A program made the translations under genes and the position numbers. A stretch of 64,000 nucleotides of DNA, taken from the NCBI RefSeq assembly GCF_001563265.1, contig NZ_CP005086.1:1-64000 (forward strand), given 5' to 3'. Shown here piece by piece: positions 1-8,536 of the stretch. This DNA is from Sphingobium sp. TKS (GTDB lineage: Bacteria > Pseudomonadota > Alphaproteobacteria > Sphingomonadales > Sphingomonadaceae). How positions within the stretch are numbered: the stretch's first letter is position 1; each line of letters opens with the position of its first letter. The notes under the pieces are model-generated. The model ran no database searches, was not told the DNA's origin, and worked only from the letters and a program-made list of their open reading frames with translations.

Positions 1-1122
1 ATGAAGCTCGATTCGGACACCGTTGAAATCGAGGTTACTTCCGACCTGGAGGGCCTAGGCAGGACGCTTCGGGTCGCTGATGCGATTCGCCGTCGCGACT
101 TAGACTTTGTAAGCAAGCCGGGGGAATTAGTCGAATCGGAGTTCGAAACCGGCTCGCTAAGTGCCGCCGGAAGAAAGGCTTTTGCGCTTATGTTGCGCAA
201 GGCTGGACCAGAAGCCGGCGAGGACAACAAGACGTTCACAATTACGAAGAAGGAGCTGCGGGGCTCTCACAAAGGTAATGAACGAATTCAGCCGGTGATG
301 GACGAACTGCTGCGTGTCATCGTCCGAATTCGAACGACCACGAAGAAGGGAAAACCGGCAATCATGTCGCAGTCCCTCCTCTCCAGTTGTGTAGAGGAAA
401 TATCCGAAGATGGCATGAGCGTGGTCGAGTATGAGTTCTCGGAGAGCTTCAAGCGCGTCATCCAACGCTCCGATTACTATGCCAGGGTTAACCTCGGTGT
501 GATGCTTGCATTGCAGTCACGCTATTCGCTCACTCTCTACGATCTCGGTTGTTTGATCATCAATCGCCAGAACCGCGTAGTCAAAATGAACGTTGAGGAA
601 TTGCGTCGCAGGCTTGGTGTGCCGGAAGGGAGTTTCAAGAACTTTGCCGAATTTCGACGCGATGTTCTCGCTAAGTCCAAATCTGAAATTGATCAGTTGG
701 CCGACTTTACCGTTGAATGGGAAGAGGTCCGCGGATCCGGTCGGGGACGGCCGGTCGAGGCAGTCAAGCTGACGTTCAGCCCTAAAAATCCTGACGAGCA
801 GGAAGAGACCGCGAAAGAACTGGATCGCCCGAAGATCGGGAGGCGCGCGCGAAGAGACGGGGCGGTTGAGGAGATAACGGCTGTCACTGTGTCAAAGCTG
901 ACCGGAAGTAGGCCCTTCCCAACCGGATCATTGCATTTCTGTGGAGATCAGCACCTACTGACGATCGTAGCCGACTTTGGTGGCGGTTGGGACAAAGACT
1001 TAATTGCCAGGGCGTTCCGTGACAAAATGGGGGATCGCCTCCTGACCCTTACAGGCTCTGCGCTCTACAAGGCATGGGAAGGCTTCTGCAAAGGCTTCGT
1101 TGGTATGCGCGGGAAGGCGTAA
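1..1122 (+). CDS. repA: Plasmid replication initiator, Rep_3 (RepB/RepA) family
   Basis: This 373-residue protein has the layout of iteron-type Rep_3 initiators: two winged-helix halves, with the segment YSLTLYDLGCLIINRQ near residues 175-190 and a helix-turn-helix-like stretch VEELRRRLGVPEGSFKNFAEF just after it. Such proteins bind origin iterons and open the plasmid origin. The ATG is base 1, which suggests the replicon was linearised at this gene; the upstream iterons would then lie outside this window. The basic linker around residues 275-290 (RPKIGRRARRDG) and a C-terminal extension of about 80 residues are less typical, so the origin specificity is unknown. It converges with the parA operon on the other strand. 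Confidence 0.85.
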   Translation: MKLDSDTVEIEVTSDLEGLGRTLRVADAIRRRDLDFVSKPGELVESEFETGSLSAAGRKAFALMLRKAGPEAGEDNKTFTITKKELRGSHKGNERIQPVMDELLRVIVRIRTTTKKGKPAIMSQSLLSSCVEEISEDGMSVVEYEFSESFKRVIQRSDYYARVNLGVMLALQSRYSLTLYDLGCLIINRQNRVVKMNVEELRRRLGVPEGSFKNFAEFRRDVLAKSKSEIDQLADFTVEWEEVRGSGRGRPVEAVKLTFSPKNPDEQEETAKELDRPKIGRRARRDGAVEEITAVTVSKLTGSRPFPTGSLHFCGDQHLLTIVADFGGGWDKDLIARAFRDKMGDRLLTLTGSALYKAWEGFCKGFVGMRGKA

Positions 1123-1167
1123 ACCCGATCACCCTCCCCCGGTTCCTCATATAAACGACGACCGTGG

Positions 1168-1563
1168 CTAGACTGGGCCCCTCCCCTCACTTTCGGCCAA
1201 CTCGATAAGCGCCATGATCCCGTCAGGGAGACTCAAATTGCGGTCATCACACCAACGCACGAGGCGATCGCGTTCGGGTGGTGAGAGACGCATGCTAATA
1301 TGAAGCGACCGAGCGGGTCCTCGCTGAGGCTTTCGCTTCGGAGTGACCGCCATGTCAGCGGCAACCTGAGGAAAATAGTTAGACGGGAGCGATGAGCCGG
1401 CGGGATCGCGTTGGACCGGCGCCAGAGGCGGAGGCGTGGGTTTTGGCGTTGCGGCGATGAGGCTCTTAAGCCGGTCTGCGGTTGCATCAGGCTGTTCAAG
1501 GCGCTGCCTTGTTGAGCTGATGATATCGCCCATACTGCTTGCCGAAGGCTTCTCGTCAGGCAC
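1168..1563 (-). CDS. Small ParB-like partition partner, probable DNA-binding protein
   Basis: A 131-residue protein read from a GTG start that overlaps the parA stop by 8 bases. This tight coupling is typical of a ParA ATPase and its centromere-binding partner. The N-terminal half is low-complexity and proline-rich (residues about 20-60), as in flexible ParA-stimulating tails. The C-terminal 45 residues (from RSLHISMRLSPPERDRLVRWC) look like a ribbon-helix-helix or short helix-turn-helix DNA-binding unit. It lacks the canonical ParB nuclease-like domain, so calling it a type Ib-style partner is inference from position and shape. The frame is open further upstream inside parA, but the GTG at 1563 is the sensible start. 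Confidence 0.6.
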   Translation of the reverse strand: MPDEKPSASSMGDIISSTRQRLEQPDATADRLKSLIAATPKPTPPPLAPVQRDPAGSSLPSNYFPQVAADMAVTPKRKPQRGPARSLHISMRLSPPERDRLVRWCDDRNLSLPDGIMALIELAESEGRGPV

Positions 1564-2242
1564 TGATCGCCTCCTTGTTTTGAATTTCGCTGAGGATATC
1601 GGCCAGGACGCTTTGCGCGATACGGCGGGCCTTGTCCGTTTTTGCGAGGTTCGATTCTTGGACTTCCGCAAGTGTCATCCGGTAGTTCGACATTGCTCGG
1701 AAGGCATCGAGCGTAAACATCTGTTCGCCAAACGTAGGAAGCGCGCTTCTGATCTGGTTATCAATTTCCCATTCCGCTTTGGAACGGGCAACCTGCCCGG
1801 TTTGCGTGATGAGAACGCGATAAGGAACGCCGCGGCACATCTTCTCAAGCATGTCACTCGTTTCGACAGTGCGCTCGAGGTCGAGCCGCGATGACCGCGT
1901 AGGGATGACAACGAAGTCGGAATCCATGGCGGCATAGGCAGTCTTGAAGTTTGACGTGCCCTCGGAGTCGACGACAACCAACTGGGCAGTGTCACGAGCT
2001 CGGGCTATCGCGGCCCCAATGTCGGCATCACGAAGCTGCGAAGCATCTTCGACCGTGATGCGGGAGTCCCCTCCCCTGCCCCCGGCATTTCGATCTCGGT
2101 GCCAGTTTAGAAGGCTATTCTGTCTGTCGGCGTCCAACATAAAAACGGACCCGCCGAGCGCCTCGAATTCGGATGCCAACGCAAGGGCAAGCGTCGTCTT
2201 GCCCGCTCCGCCTTTGCTTTGCGCGATGGTGATGACTGGCAC
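1556..2242 (-). CDS. parA: ParA-family partition ATPase
   Basis: A 228-residue Walker-type ATPase. The deviant P-loop KGGAGKTT lies within the first 20 residues, followed by a DADRQ motif near residue 42 and VVVDSEGT as the Walker B region. It lacks the N-terminal helix-turn-helix of type Ia ParA, so it belongs with the small ParA/MinD-like segregation ATPases. The GTG start at 2242 is preferred because a GGGAG ribosome-binding site sits just upstream and translation begins three residues before the first beta strand; the longer open frame to 2425 adds low-quality sequence. The partner gene overlaps its stop. It should move plasmid copies over the nucleoid. Confidence 0.85.
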   Translation of the reverse strand: MPVITIAQSKGGAGKTTLALALASEFEALGGSVFMLDADRQNSLLNWHRDRNAGGRGGDSRITVEDASQLRDADIGAAIARARDTAQLVVVDSEGTSNFKTAYAAMDSDFVVIPTRSSRLDLERTVETSDMLEKMCRGVPYRVLITQTGQVARSKAEWEIDNQIRSALPTFGEQMFTLDAFRAMSNYRMTLAEVQESNLAKTDKARRIAQSVLADILSEIQNKEAISA

Positions 2243-3285
2243 AAATTGCTCCCTGTGTATCGGTGGCGCCGCACGGTTGTAGCGTACGATAGTCCGCGCG
2301 GCACAATTAGTTAGCGCCTTCCTTAGCGCCAGTTGCCGCGCGGTGCAATCCGATAGCACACCTATCAGCGCGTGCAACATTGCGGTCGCGAGAGAAAGCG
2401 CGGCTCCAAGCGCTGTGGATGGCATATGACAATGCGACTGCGGGTGCAGACGCGCTGCTCAACCCACATTCGCATCACACAGCGCTGTCGGTAGCGAGGT
2501 AAAACGCGCACCTGAACTCGCTTGCGCAATCATAAGCGCGTCAGAACGCGATGCCGTCCGCAAATGCGCGGCACACAGCGCGGCACACAGCGCACTATAG
2601 AATGCGGCACATATGACAAAGTAAGATATTACAGTTACTTAGAACGACGCTGGCCTCGGCATATCCATGCGACCCAGAACAATTCAGCAGCTCAGCACTT
2701 GCGAAGTACGACACGAAAAGCACAAAATAACGCATCGGTGCACAGTGAGAGACGCAATCAGGCGGGTACGTCCAGTCACCCAATAAATGTGAGCCGGCGA
2801 CGGGAGTACGTCGCGTGGTGATATGTTAGAGGGCAGGGGGCCTAGAACATCACTGCCGCTGACATTCCTTGAGACTAAAGTGAATGGGCAGAAAATGGAT
2901 CCACGGCTCAGTTAACTATTGCGACTCAGCCGTAGGAACCGAGGGAGCCACACCGTCGTCTCATCGCCACAAGGCACCCTAAGTATAAGCGTGGCGGACT
3001 GGTTCGAAGGACGGAAGGGGAGGGGAGGGGGCAACAATTGAGATCGAAACGTCAATAAGCCTCTTCGTGCGATCGGCAGCGCAACCGACCGAAAGATCGC
3101 TTCGATCAAGCCAGCGGGTCTTGCAGCTTGGTCACTGGTAGCGAATGTCGACCTCCTATGAACTAAAAAAGATAGCCTTCCCAAGCGCCTTGAACATATT
3201 TCCGCAGAATTCCCATACTTAACCCATCACCAAGGCGACGTGTGATCCCGAATGCTGCCGAAAGCGCTGTCCACTAAGTTCCCGA
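2243..3285. other. Long non-coding stretch beside parA
   Basis: No convincing gene was seen on either strand in this kilobase. Its first 600 bases are rich in GCGC-type words and contain the motif GCGGCACA four times (near 2298, 2570, 2582 and 2604). A purine-rich run lies near 3010-3030. The position upstream of parA makes a centromere, operator or secondary origin plausible, but this is inference. Confidence 0.5.
2566..2589. repeat. Tandem 12-bp repeat (two copies of GCGCGGCACACA)
   Basis: Two exact tandem copies of GCGCGGCACACA occupy 2566-2577 and 2578-2589, followed by a partial third (GCGCACTA). A further GCGGCACA lies at about 2604 and another near 2298. Short direct repeats upstream of parA are common in plasmid centromeres and iterons. 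The assignment to either is not proven. Confidence 0.5.
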
Positions 3286-4401
3286 CTATGGTTCCAGTTC
3301 ACCGGGTCGCATCGAGGGGAAATGATCAGCCGTCGCAACATCTAGAACCGCTGCTCCGCTCCGCTGTTCAACGCCGGAAAATCCATCCTCCTCCGTCCAA
3401 AAATCAGCAGCAAAGGGATCAGCCGCCGGCCGGCGCCGCCGACCCGGGGCAGGTCGACCTGGGACAGGTTGACTGACCGGGATGGCGTAGCTGCGATAGC
3501 TCGCCTGCCCAGTGCGCTCGAGCAGCAGTCCTTCGCTGACTGCGATCGACAGCAATTTGATCGCGCCCGCTGAGGTCAGCTTCAGCGCCTGGGCGACCTG
3601 CGCGCTGCTGATCGCCGGCCGGGCCATCGCGAACAGGATGACTTCCTTCAAGCGCCCGAGCCGTCGGCGCGAGGCCAAATGGGGGGCAACCCGCCCGGCA
3701 TAGGCGCGCAGCCGGGTCTCGGTCTCCAGATGCGCATCCGCGCCGACGCGTACCGCGTCGAGCCAGAGCCGGTCGAGATCGCCCCCGCGCGCGATTTTCC
3801 AAAGGCCGCCGGCGTGCCGTAGGCCGAGCGCGGTCAACCCGCCGCTCGAGCCCGGCCAGCGTCCGGCGCCCCAGCGATCGCCGATCAGCAGGCTGGCCAC
3901 GCGATCGCCGCGGCCGAGCGGCGCGTGCTGCCGCCAAAGGTCCGCCATCCGCGCCGCCTGCAGCAATGGCGGGGTGGGGGGCAGGGGTGCCTTTTGCCAG
4001 CGCGTGATCGCGGCGAGGCGTTCGGTGGGATCGCGATCGGCCGCCGTCAGCAGCGAGTCGCCCCCCGTGGACCGGGGCTGATCGGCCCCCAGCCAGGCGA
4101 GCAGCGCGGCGGGATCGTGGGCGAGGGCGGTGAGCGCGATGGGCTGGCCGATCGCCTGCTTCCAGTGGGTGAGGTCATAGGGGGTCGTCGCCACGCGCCC
4201 GCGCGCATCAACTGTGAGTGCGTCCTCGGGAAGGTCCAGCGAGTCCAGGGCGGCGAGCGCCTGGCGCTCGGCCAGCGCGATCCGCGTCTGGAGGGGGCCG
4301 CGCACCGGGCTGAGCGTCACCCGGTCGGCGAGGCGGGCGAGGGCGGCCTGGGCTTCGGCATAGGCGAGCAGCAGGTCGGGCGGGGCAGGGGAGACGGCCA
4401 T
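3286..4401 (-). CDS. Putative DNA-binding protein, DUF1612/RHE_PE00001-like
   Basis: A protein of about 371 residues from the ATG at 4401; an in-frame ATG at 4446 would add 15 residues and neither start has a clear ribosome-binding site. The N-terminal part is alanine and leucine rich with helical repeats (LLLAYAEAQAALARLADRV). Near residues 265-315 there is a winged helix-turn-helix shape (ISSAQVAQALKLTSAGAIKL, then a wing ending SYRSYAI), recalling the C-terminal domain of the RHE_PE00001 / DUF1612 plasmid proteins of Rhizobiales. The C-terminal tail is disordered and proline-arginine rich. It is divergent from the recombinase at 4612, which may be its regulatory target. The family call is from memory and tentative. 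Confidence 0.5.
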   Translation of the reverse strand: MAVSPAPPDLLLAYAEAQAALARLADRVTLSPVRGPLQTRIALAERQALAALDSLDLPEDALTVDARGRVATTPYDLTHWKQAIGQPIALTALAHDPAALLAWLGADQPRSTGGDSLLTAADRDPTERLAAITRWQKAPLPPTPPLLQAARMADLWRQHAPLGRGDRVASLLIGDRWGAGRWPGSSGGLTALGLRHAGGLWKIARGGDLDRLWLDAVRVGADAHLETETRLRAYAGRVAPHLASRRRLGRLKEVILFAMARPAISSAQVAQALKLTSAGAIKLLSIAVSEGLLLERTGQASYRSYAIPVSQPVPGRPAPGRRRRPAADPFAADFWTEEDGFSGVEQRSGAAVLDVATADHFPSMRPGELEP

Positions 4402-4611
4402 TTCAGCCGCTTTATGCCAAAATTCGCCATGTCTGAAAAGCTGCATTTCTGGAGCTTTTGTAAGCGAAAATTCAACAATAATGACCTTTAAGCGAGTGAT
4501 CTTTGGTTGCCTCCCCCTTATGGATATGTGATAATTGCAGTTATCACAGAAGCGGAATTGACGCCCCTTTATAACGTGCGGTACAAGCGCCGCTGAGGAG
4601 CGTGGCGCGTC

Positions 4612-5850
4612 ATGAGCACCGAAACCGCCTTGGAAGGGTTTGAAACCGCTGTAGCGGTGCGTGAGGCGGTTCTACCGATGGTCACGGCGCCGGCCGACCT
4701 TGCCTGGACGATCGTGCAGATGCGCGCCGGCGAGCGCATCACCGTCAACGAGGCGCTGATCGCCGCTTATCAGGCCGCCTCGTCGCCGCACAGCATCCGC
4801 GCGCTCAAATCGGACATTGAGGCGTTCGACCGCTGGTGCCGGCGTCACAACCGGATCGCGCTGCCGGCAACACCGGAGGTCGTGGCCGATTACCTCGACG
4901 CGCGGGCAGGGAAGGGGAGCCGGCCGGCGTCGCTATCCCGCTACAAGGCGTCGATCGCCAAGATCCACCAGCTGCTCGACCTGAAGGATCCGACGCCGGC
5001 CCCGCTGGTGAAGCTGCGGCTGCAGGCGGTGCGCCGCGAGAAGGGGGCGGCGCAGAAGCAGGCGCGGCCGCTGCGGTTCAAGGGGCCGGTGCGCGACGTC
5101 GAACGCGACAAGGCGCGGGGGCTCAATATCCGCGCGTTGCTCGAGAGCTGCGGAAGCGATCTGCCGGGGCTGCGCGATCGGGCGCTGTTGTCCGCGGCCT
5201 ATGACACCGGGCTGCGCGCGTCCGAGCTAGTGGCGGTGGCTGTCGAGCATATTGAAGAGGCGATCGATCCCGAGGCGCGGCTGCTGCAGATCCTGCGTAG
5301 CAAGGGTGATCAGGACGGGGAGGGGGCCACCGCCTACCTCAGCCCGCGCACCGTTCGGGCGATCGCGGCCTGGACCGAGGCGGCCGAGATAGTGGCCGGG
5401 CCGCTGTTCCGGCGGGTACAGGTGCGGCGTTACAAGGCGCGCGCCGCCGTGCGCGGTCGGCCGATCGACAGCATCTCGGGCCGAGAGACCTGGGATTTGC
5501 GCAAGACGCTCTCCAAGCCCGCAGTGAGGGCGCGGGTCGAATATGACGTCGGCAACGTCGCGCTGCACCCGGGGTCGATCGGGACGATCTTTCGGTCGAT
5601 GATCCAGCGGGCGTTCGATCGCGGAGCACTCCCTGATCTCACGGCCGAGGATCTGGCGCGGCTGCTGGAGGGAATCAGCGCCCATTCGACGCGGATCGGG
5701 CTTAATCAGGATCTGTTCGCCAGCGGCGAGGATCTTGCCGGCATCATGGACGCGTTACGATGGAAGTCGCCCCGTATGCCGCTCGCCTACAATCGCAACC
5801 TCGCGGCGGAGCAGGGAGCGGCAGGGCGCCTCATGGCGAAGATCGAGTAG
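4612..5850 (+). CDS. Tyrosine-type site-specific recombinase/integrase
   Basis: A 412-residue phage-integrase-family recombinase. An N-terminal SAM-like core-binding domain spans about residues 45-130 (SPHSIRALKSDIEAFDRWCR). The catalytic domain shows the conserved Arg in DTGLRASEL near residue 203, the HSTR box (H358, R361), W384 in RWKSPRMPLAY and the nucleophile Y393. The set is complete, so the enzyme is probably active. A GAGGAG ribosome-binding site precedes the ATG. It lies divergent from the winged-helix gene at 3286-4401 and beside decayed genes, so it could serve plasmid dimer resolution or be the integrase of a small island. No attachment site was recognised. Confidence 0.85.
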   Translation: MSTETALEGFETAVAVREAVLPMVTAPADLAWTIVQMRAGERITVNEALIAAYQAASSPHSIRALKSDIEAFDRWCRRHNRIALPATPEVVADYLDARAGKGSRPASLSRYKASIAKIHQLLDLKDPTPAPLVKLRLQAVRREKGAAQKQARPLRFKGPVRDVERDKARGLNIRALLESCGSDLPGLRDRALLSAAYDTGLRASELVAVAVEHIEEAIDPEARLLQILRSKGDQDGEGATAYLSPRTVRAIAAWTEAAEIVAGPLFRRVQVRRYKARAAVRGRPIDSISGRETWDLRKTLSKPAVRARVEYDVGNVALHPGSIGTIFRSMIQRAFDRGALPDLTAEDLARLLEGISAHSTRIGLNQDLFASGEDLAGIMDALRWKSPRMPLAYNRNLAAEQGAAGRLMAKIE

Positions 5851-5855
5851 AGGCC

Positions 5856-6119
5856 GTGCTCATCGACTATGACTCCCCTGTCTCCTGGCCGCTCGAGGTC
5901 ACAACCTTTCTCGAGGCAAATCGCGCTGTCTTGGACGATCGGCTCACCGATCCCTCCGTCGTCGAGGCGGCAATACCAATCGCCGATTTCACGGATAATC
6001 TGGGATTAGAAATCCATGTCGCGGCCCAGCACTGTGCGTGGCGCGCCAAGCGGCCCTATGTTGGTGTGGCGCATGACCGCTCAAGCCTTTGGCCGCCTCG
6101 AGCGTTCGGAGAATCGTAA
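5856..6119 (+). pseudogene. Short hypothetical ORF, probably a gene remnant
   Basis: An 87-residue frame can be read from a GTG six bases after the recombinase stop. It begins with IDYDSPVSWPLEVTTFLEANR. The N-terminal part looks like real protein, but the last 20 residues (SSLWPPRAFGES) do not, which suggests truncation. No family was recognised. A 5' fragment left by recombination next to the integrase is the most likely reading. Confidence 0.3.
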
Positions 6120-6224
6120 GCTTCAACGATGCGGACGTCGCCGATCTCACCGGATACCAGGACTATTGCGACCCGCTAACACTTGGCTGAGCTGAGCCGT
6201 CAGGATTCAATTCTTCCTGATATA

Positions 6225-6274
6225 TTCGTCAGTGACACTTTACCAGTCTGGACTGGTAAAGTGTCACTGACGAA
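6225..6274. repeat. 50-bp near-perfect palindrome (24-bp arms, 2-bp spacer)
   Basis: Bases 6225-6248 and 6251-6274 are exact reverse complements, separated only by TG. The core reads GTGACACTTTACCAGTC on the left arm. There is no T-tract on either strand to support an intrinsic terminator. It lies about 60 bp upstream of a winged-helix gene, so an operator, a cruciform or a recombination site are the options. Confidence 0.9.
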
Positions 6275-6335
6275 AAATGTGAGAGCGCGAATCGAGAGGG
6301 ATTCACATTGTCGCCCGCGCTGCTAGATTCGCTCT

Positions 6336-6887
6336 ATGTTCCACCAGCCAGATCTTTTCGATGCTATCGAGCCATCGCACAGCGAGCATGGCCAAGACTC
6401 ACTCGACCTGCCGGCCGTTATCGAGCGGATTGCAGGGATATCTCCGCGTCCGCGATACACCTTCATGGTGCTCAACCTTATCGCACAAGCGGCTGGAAGT
6501 AATAGCGGCAGCGCGGGGCCATATGTAACCAATGGAGGTCAGCGTACGTTGCTGCGCGACTGGTTGTGTGACTCGCTGGTTCCGATGGCGCAGAGAGACC
6601 CGCGCCGGCGCGCAATCGTTGCAGAAGTGCGGTCTTCGTTGGCATCACGCAACATGCTCCCTGCTGATCCAACTGAGGCCGATCGGATCGTCGAACGTGA
6701 AGTGAGAACGCGCGTTCGCCGTTCAGGACGAACCAATGTCAGTCGCGCGGTCTCGGATCTCGTCCGGGCAGGCCTCCTTCGGCGCCATTATCAGGGCTAC
6801 CGGGTTGATCACCACAATCGCGGCGCTCAACGCGAGGCAGTATACACCATTACTGAGGCAGCGGCGCTGGCGCTGCGTGCAATTTGA
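6336..6887 (+). CDS. Hypothetical protein with a C-terminal winged-helix-like segment
   Basis: A 183-residue protein with no family recognised. Its C-terminal third (TNVSRAVSDLVRAGLLRRHY, followed by a basic wing and AVYTIT) has the pattern of a winged helix, so DNA binding is likely. The preceding segment has many arginines (VEREVRTRVRRSGR). It follows the 50-bp palindrome by about 60 bp, and that dyad is an obvious candidate operator. The next gene starts 10 bp downstream, so the two are probably co-transcribed. Confidence 0.6.
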   Translation: MFHQPDLFDAIEPSHSEHGQDSLDLPAVIERIAGISPRPRYTFMVLNLIAQAAGSNSGSAGPYVTNGGQRTLLRDWLCDSLVPMAQRDPRRRAIVAEVRSSLASRNMLPADPTEADRIVEREVRTRVRRSGRTNVSRAVSDLVRAGLLRRHYQGYRVDHHNRGAQREAVYTITEAAALALRAI

Positions 6888-6897
6888 AAGCGACCGT

Positions 6898-7371
6898 ATG
6901 TCGATCGGAAGATTGCGGGAAATTGTTCAAATAGCTGTCCCCCGCCTGTTTGCTCAGATCCACGGAGGGCGCATCGCATGTGAAAGCGAAGCCACGCTGC
7001 AGCTCCACTTGGGCAGGATCATCGCGACCGTAGCGGACTTGGCGATCGTCGCCCCGCGAGAGACGTTTGCGATTGAGCTCGAAAAACCCCTGACGGGCGG
7101 CCGGACTAAACGCGGACGAATGGACATCTGGTTCAAGCTCACGTCCGACACTGACGTGGAGTGGCGGTGCGCGATAGAGCTAAAATTTTTCAAGCGGGCT
7201 AACCAGCGCGAGCCGAACAACCGATACGACGTATTCAAGGATATCGCTCGCCTCGAACAATGCTCGGACACCGGCGACCGGAAAATCCGGACGACCTGGG
7301 GGGACGGTGCAGGCCGCCATTACGGGAATGCTGCCCGGGCCGTTTGGCTATGCGGAGCGGTGGGACGATAA
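6898..7371 (+). pseudogene. PD-(D/E)XK nuclease-like protein, C-terminus replaced or lost
   Basis: Reading from the ATG at 6898, about 120 residues look like a restriction-type nuclease core: RMDIWFK supplies an Asp and AIELKFF gives the E-x-K pair after a strand-loop-strand. The motif NRYDVFKDIARLEQC resembles helices that follow such cores. After about 7265 the reading frame turns into arginine- and glycine-rich sequence and stops at 7371, overlapping the start of an unrelated ATPase fragment in another frame. A deletion junction near 7260-7300, beside a run of six G, best explains this. The nuclease call is based on motif spacing only. Confidence 0.45.
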
Positions 7372-7825
7372 AAACGACACCTATCTGGGTCTGGCGATCG
7401 AGCGCGCCGCCAACGCCGCCGTTGTGATCGATAGCGATAGTGTCATCATCAAGCCTGACGTGGCCGAAGCGCATCGTCCGGGGCCGGTGCAGCCTGGCCC
7501 GCCCCCCGTTGCAGGTGCTCCCGGCAGTCCAGAAGGTGTGCCACCGGCCGCTGGTCCTGCGGATGGAACGCCGGATACCCCGGCACCGGAGCATAAGCCG
7601 ACCCGGTTTTTCGGGACCGTCATGATATCGGCCGATCGGCCAGCACGAGAAATTCACCAGATCGTTGAGGCGATCGTGGAGCAACTCACGACGATCCCGG
7701 GTAGCGAAGTGACGCTCAAGTTAGAGATCGACGCCGAAGTGCCGTCGGGACTCGATCGAGCAAAGGTCCGAACTCTGATCGAGAACGCAAACACGTTGGG
7801 GTTCATCGAGAAGGATGTCCGGTAG
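7307..7825 (+). pseudogene. C-terminal fragment of a DUF499-type ATPase
   Basis: The frame codes 172 residues without an N-terminal ATPase domain. The proline-rich linker (residues about 45-95) and the closing segment (IPGSEVTLKLEIDAEVPSGL, then RTLIENANTLGFIE) match the C-terminal end I associate with DUF499 (Swt1/HEPN-linked) ATPases. Those are large proteins often found beside DUF1156 methylases in restriction-like loci. Here only the last part survives, fused in opposite frame to the nuclease-like fragment upstream, so it is a relic. A GTG at 7307 may still initiate translation. Confidence 0.5.
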
Positions 7826-8043
7826 CGGTCGATTGGCATCTCTCGGAATCCTCATTGTCGCGTTCGCCTTGGCTGCGTCGTCGAGATCGGCAATGTATGA
7901 TACCTCGTAAGGCATTGATAAAGTAAACATAAGATACACTATCGGGCTTCGGCTTTGTAAGCGCTGGATAGAAGTGATACCCTTGGGCGTCCTTAGCGGA
8001 GCTCGGTGGCATGGTCCTCCTGGCAGTTCGGGAGGACGCGCTT
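7826..8043. other. Non-coding spacer
   Basis: No gene was seen. Together with 8173-8536 it forms a decayed interval between the defence-gene relics and the nsrR island. Bases 8304-8440 can be read as a short open stretch (EHLEPLIEGLRKDPLRD) that may be another remnant, of unknown origin. Confidence 0.4.
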
Positions 8044-8172
8044 ATGACGGTGGTGGTGATGAGCCATAGCGAGCTTTCGCGGTTTGACACATTGATGCGC
8101 GTGGAGCGCAGCGCGCTTCAACAGCCTGCTTGTCGCGATTGCATTTGGAGGCGTGTTCTTCGTGCTGAATAG
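8044..8172 (+). pseudogene. N-terminal remnant of an ISNCY-type transposase
   Basis: Only 42 codons remain. The first part (MSHSELSRFDTLMRVER) closely resembles the opening of ISNCY-family transposases, which continue with a helix-turn-helix; here the frame diverges after residue 22 and stops at 8170. No terminal repeats or catalytic domain were found nearby. It marks an old insertion at the edge of the nsrR island. Confidence 0.45.
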
Positions 8173-8536
8173 GCGTTATCCAGCGCGCAAGTGTTTCATT
8201 ATGACTCGAGCTTTTTTCGAGGGGCGTCCGAAACCGGTTGTCCTTCAAAGCCGAATCGGCGTCAATATTCTGTCGTGCCTTTGCCGGTGATCGGCTCTGC
8301 GCGGCGAAGAACATCTCGAGCCGCTAATCGAGGGCTTGCGTAAGGACCCTTTGAGAGACCCGGAGGGAATGGAAATTCCGGCCGTCCTTCTCGCGTCTAT
8401 TGTTTCAAGTCCGCGCAAGGCTTTCATCTCTGGATGATACAAAGGCGTGCGACTACGGCGGGCGCTAGTAGCAAGCATATTAACATGTCATAGCGATACA
8501 GGTATAGCGACGCGTTGATGCTCTCAGGAGAGGTGC

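Noticed and set aside
2522..2821. 99-codon plus-strand frame next to parA
   Set aside because: Lies in the repeat-rich non-coding zone and is made of His, Arg and Thr-rich low-quality sequence.
6225..6274. Telomere-resolution site of a linear plasmid
   Set aside because: The length and symmetry recall such sites, but no protelomerase gene was seen in the window and the arms resemble none I know.
6225..6274. Intrinsic terminator
   Set aside because: There is no T-tract on either strand after the stem.
8245..8478. 77-codon minus-strand frame before nsrR1
   Set aside because: No domain, no ribosome-binding site, and sits in decayed DNA.
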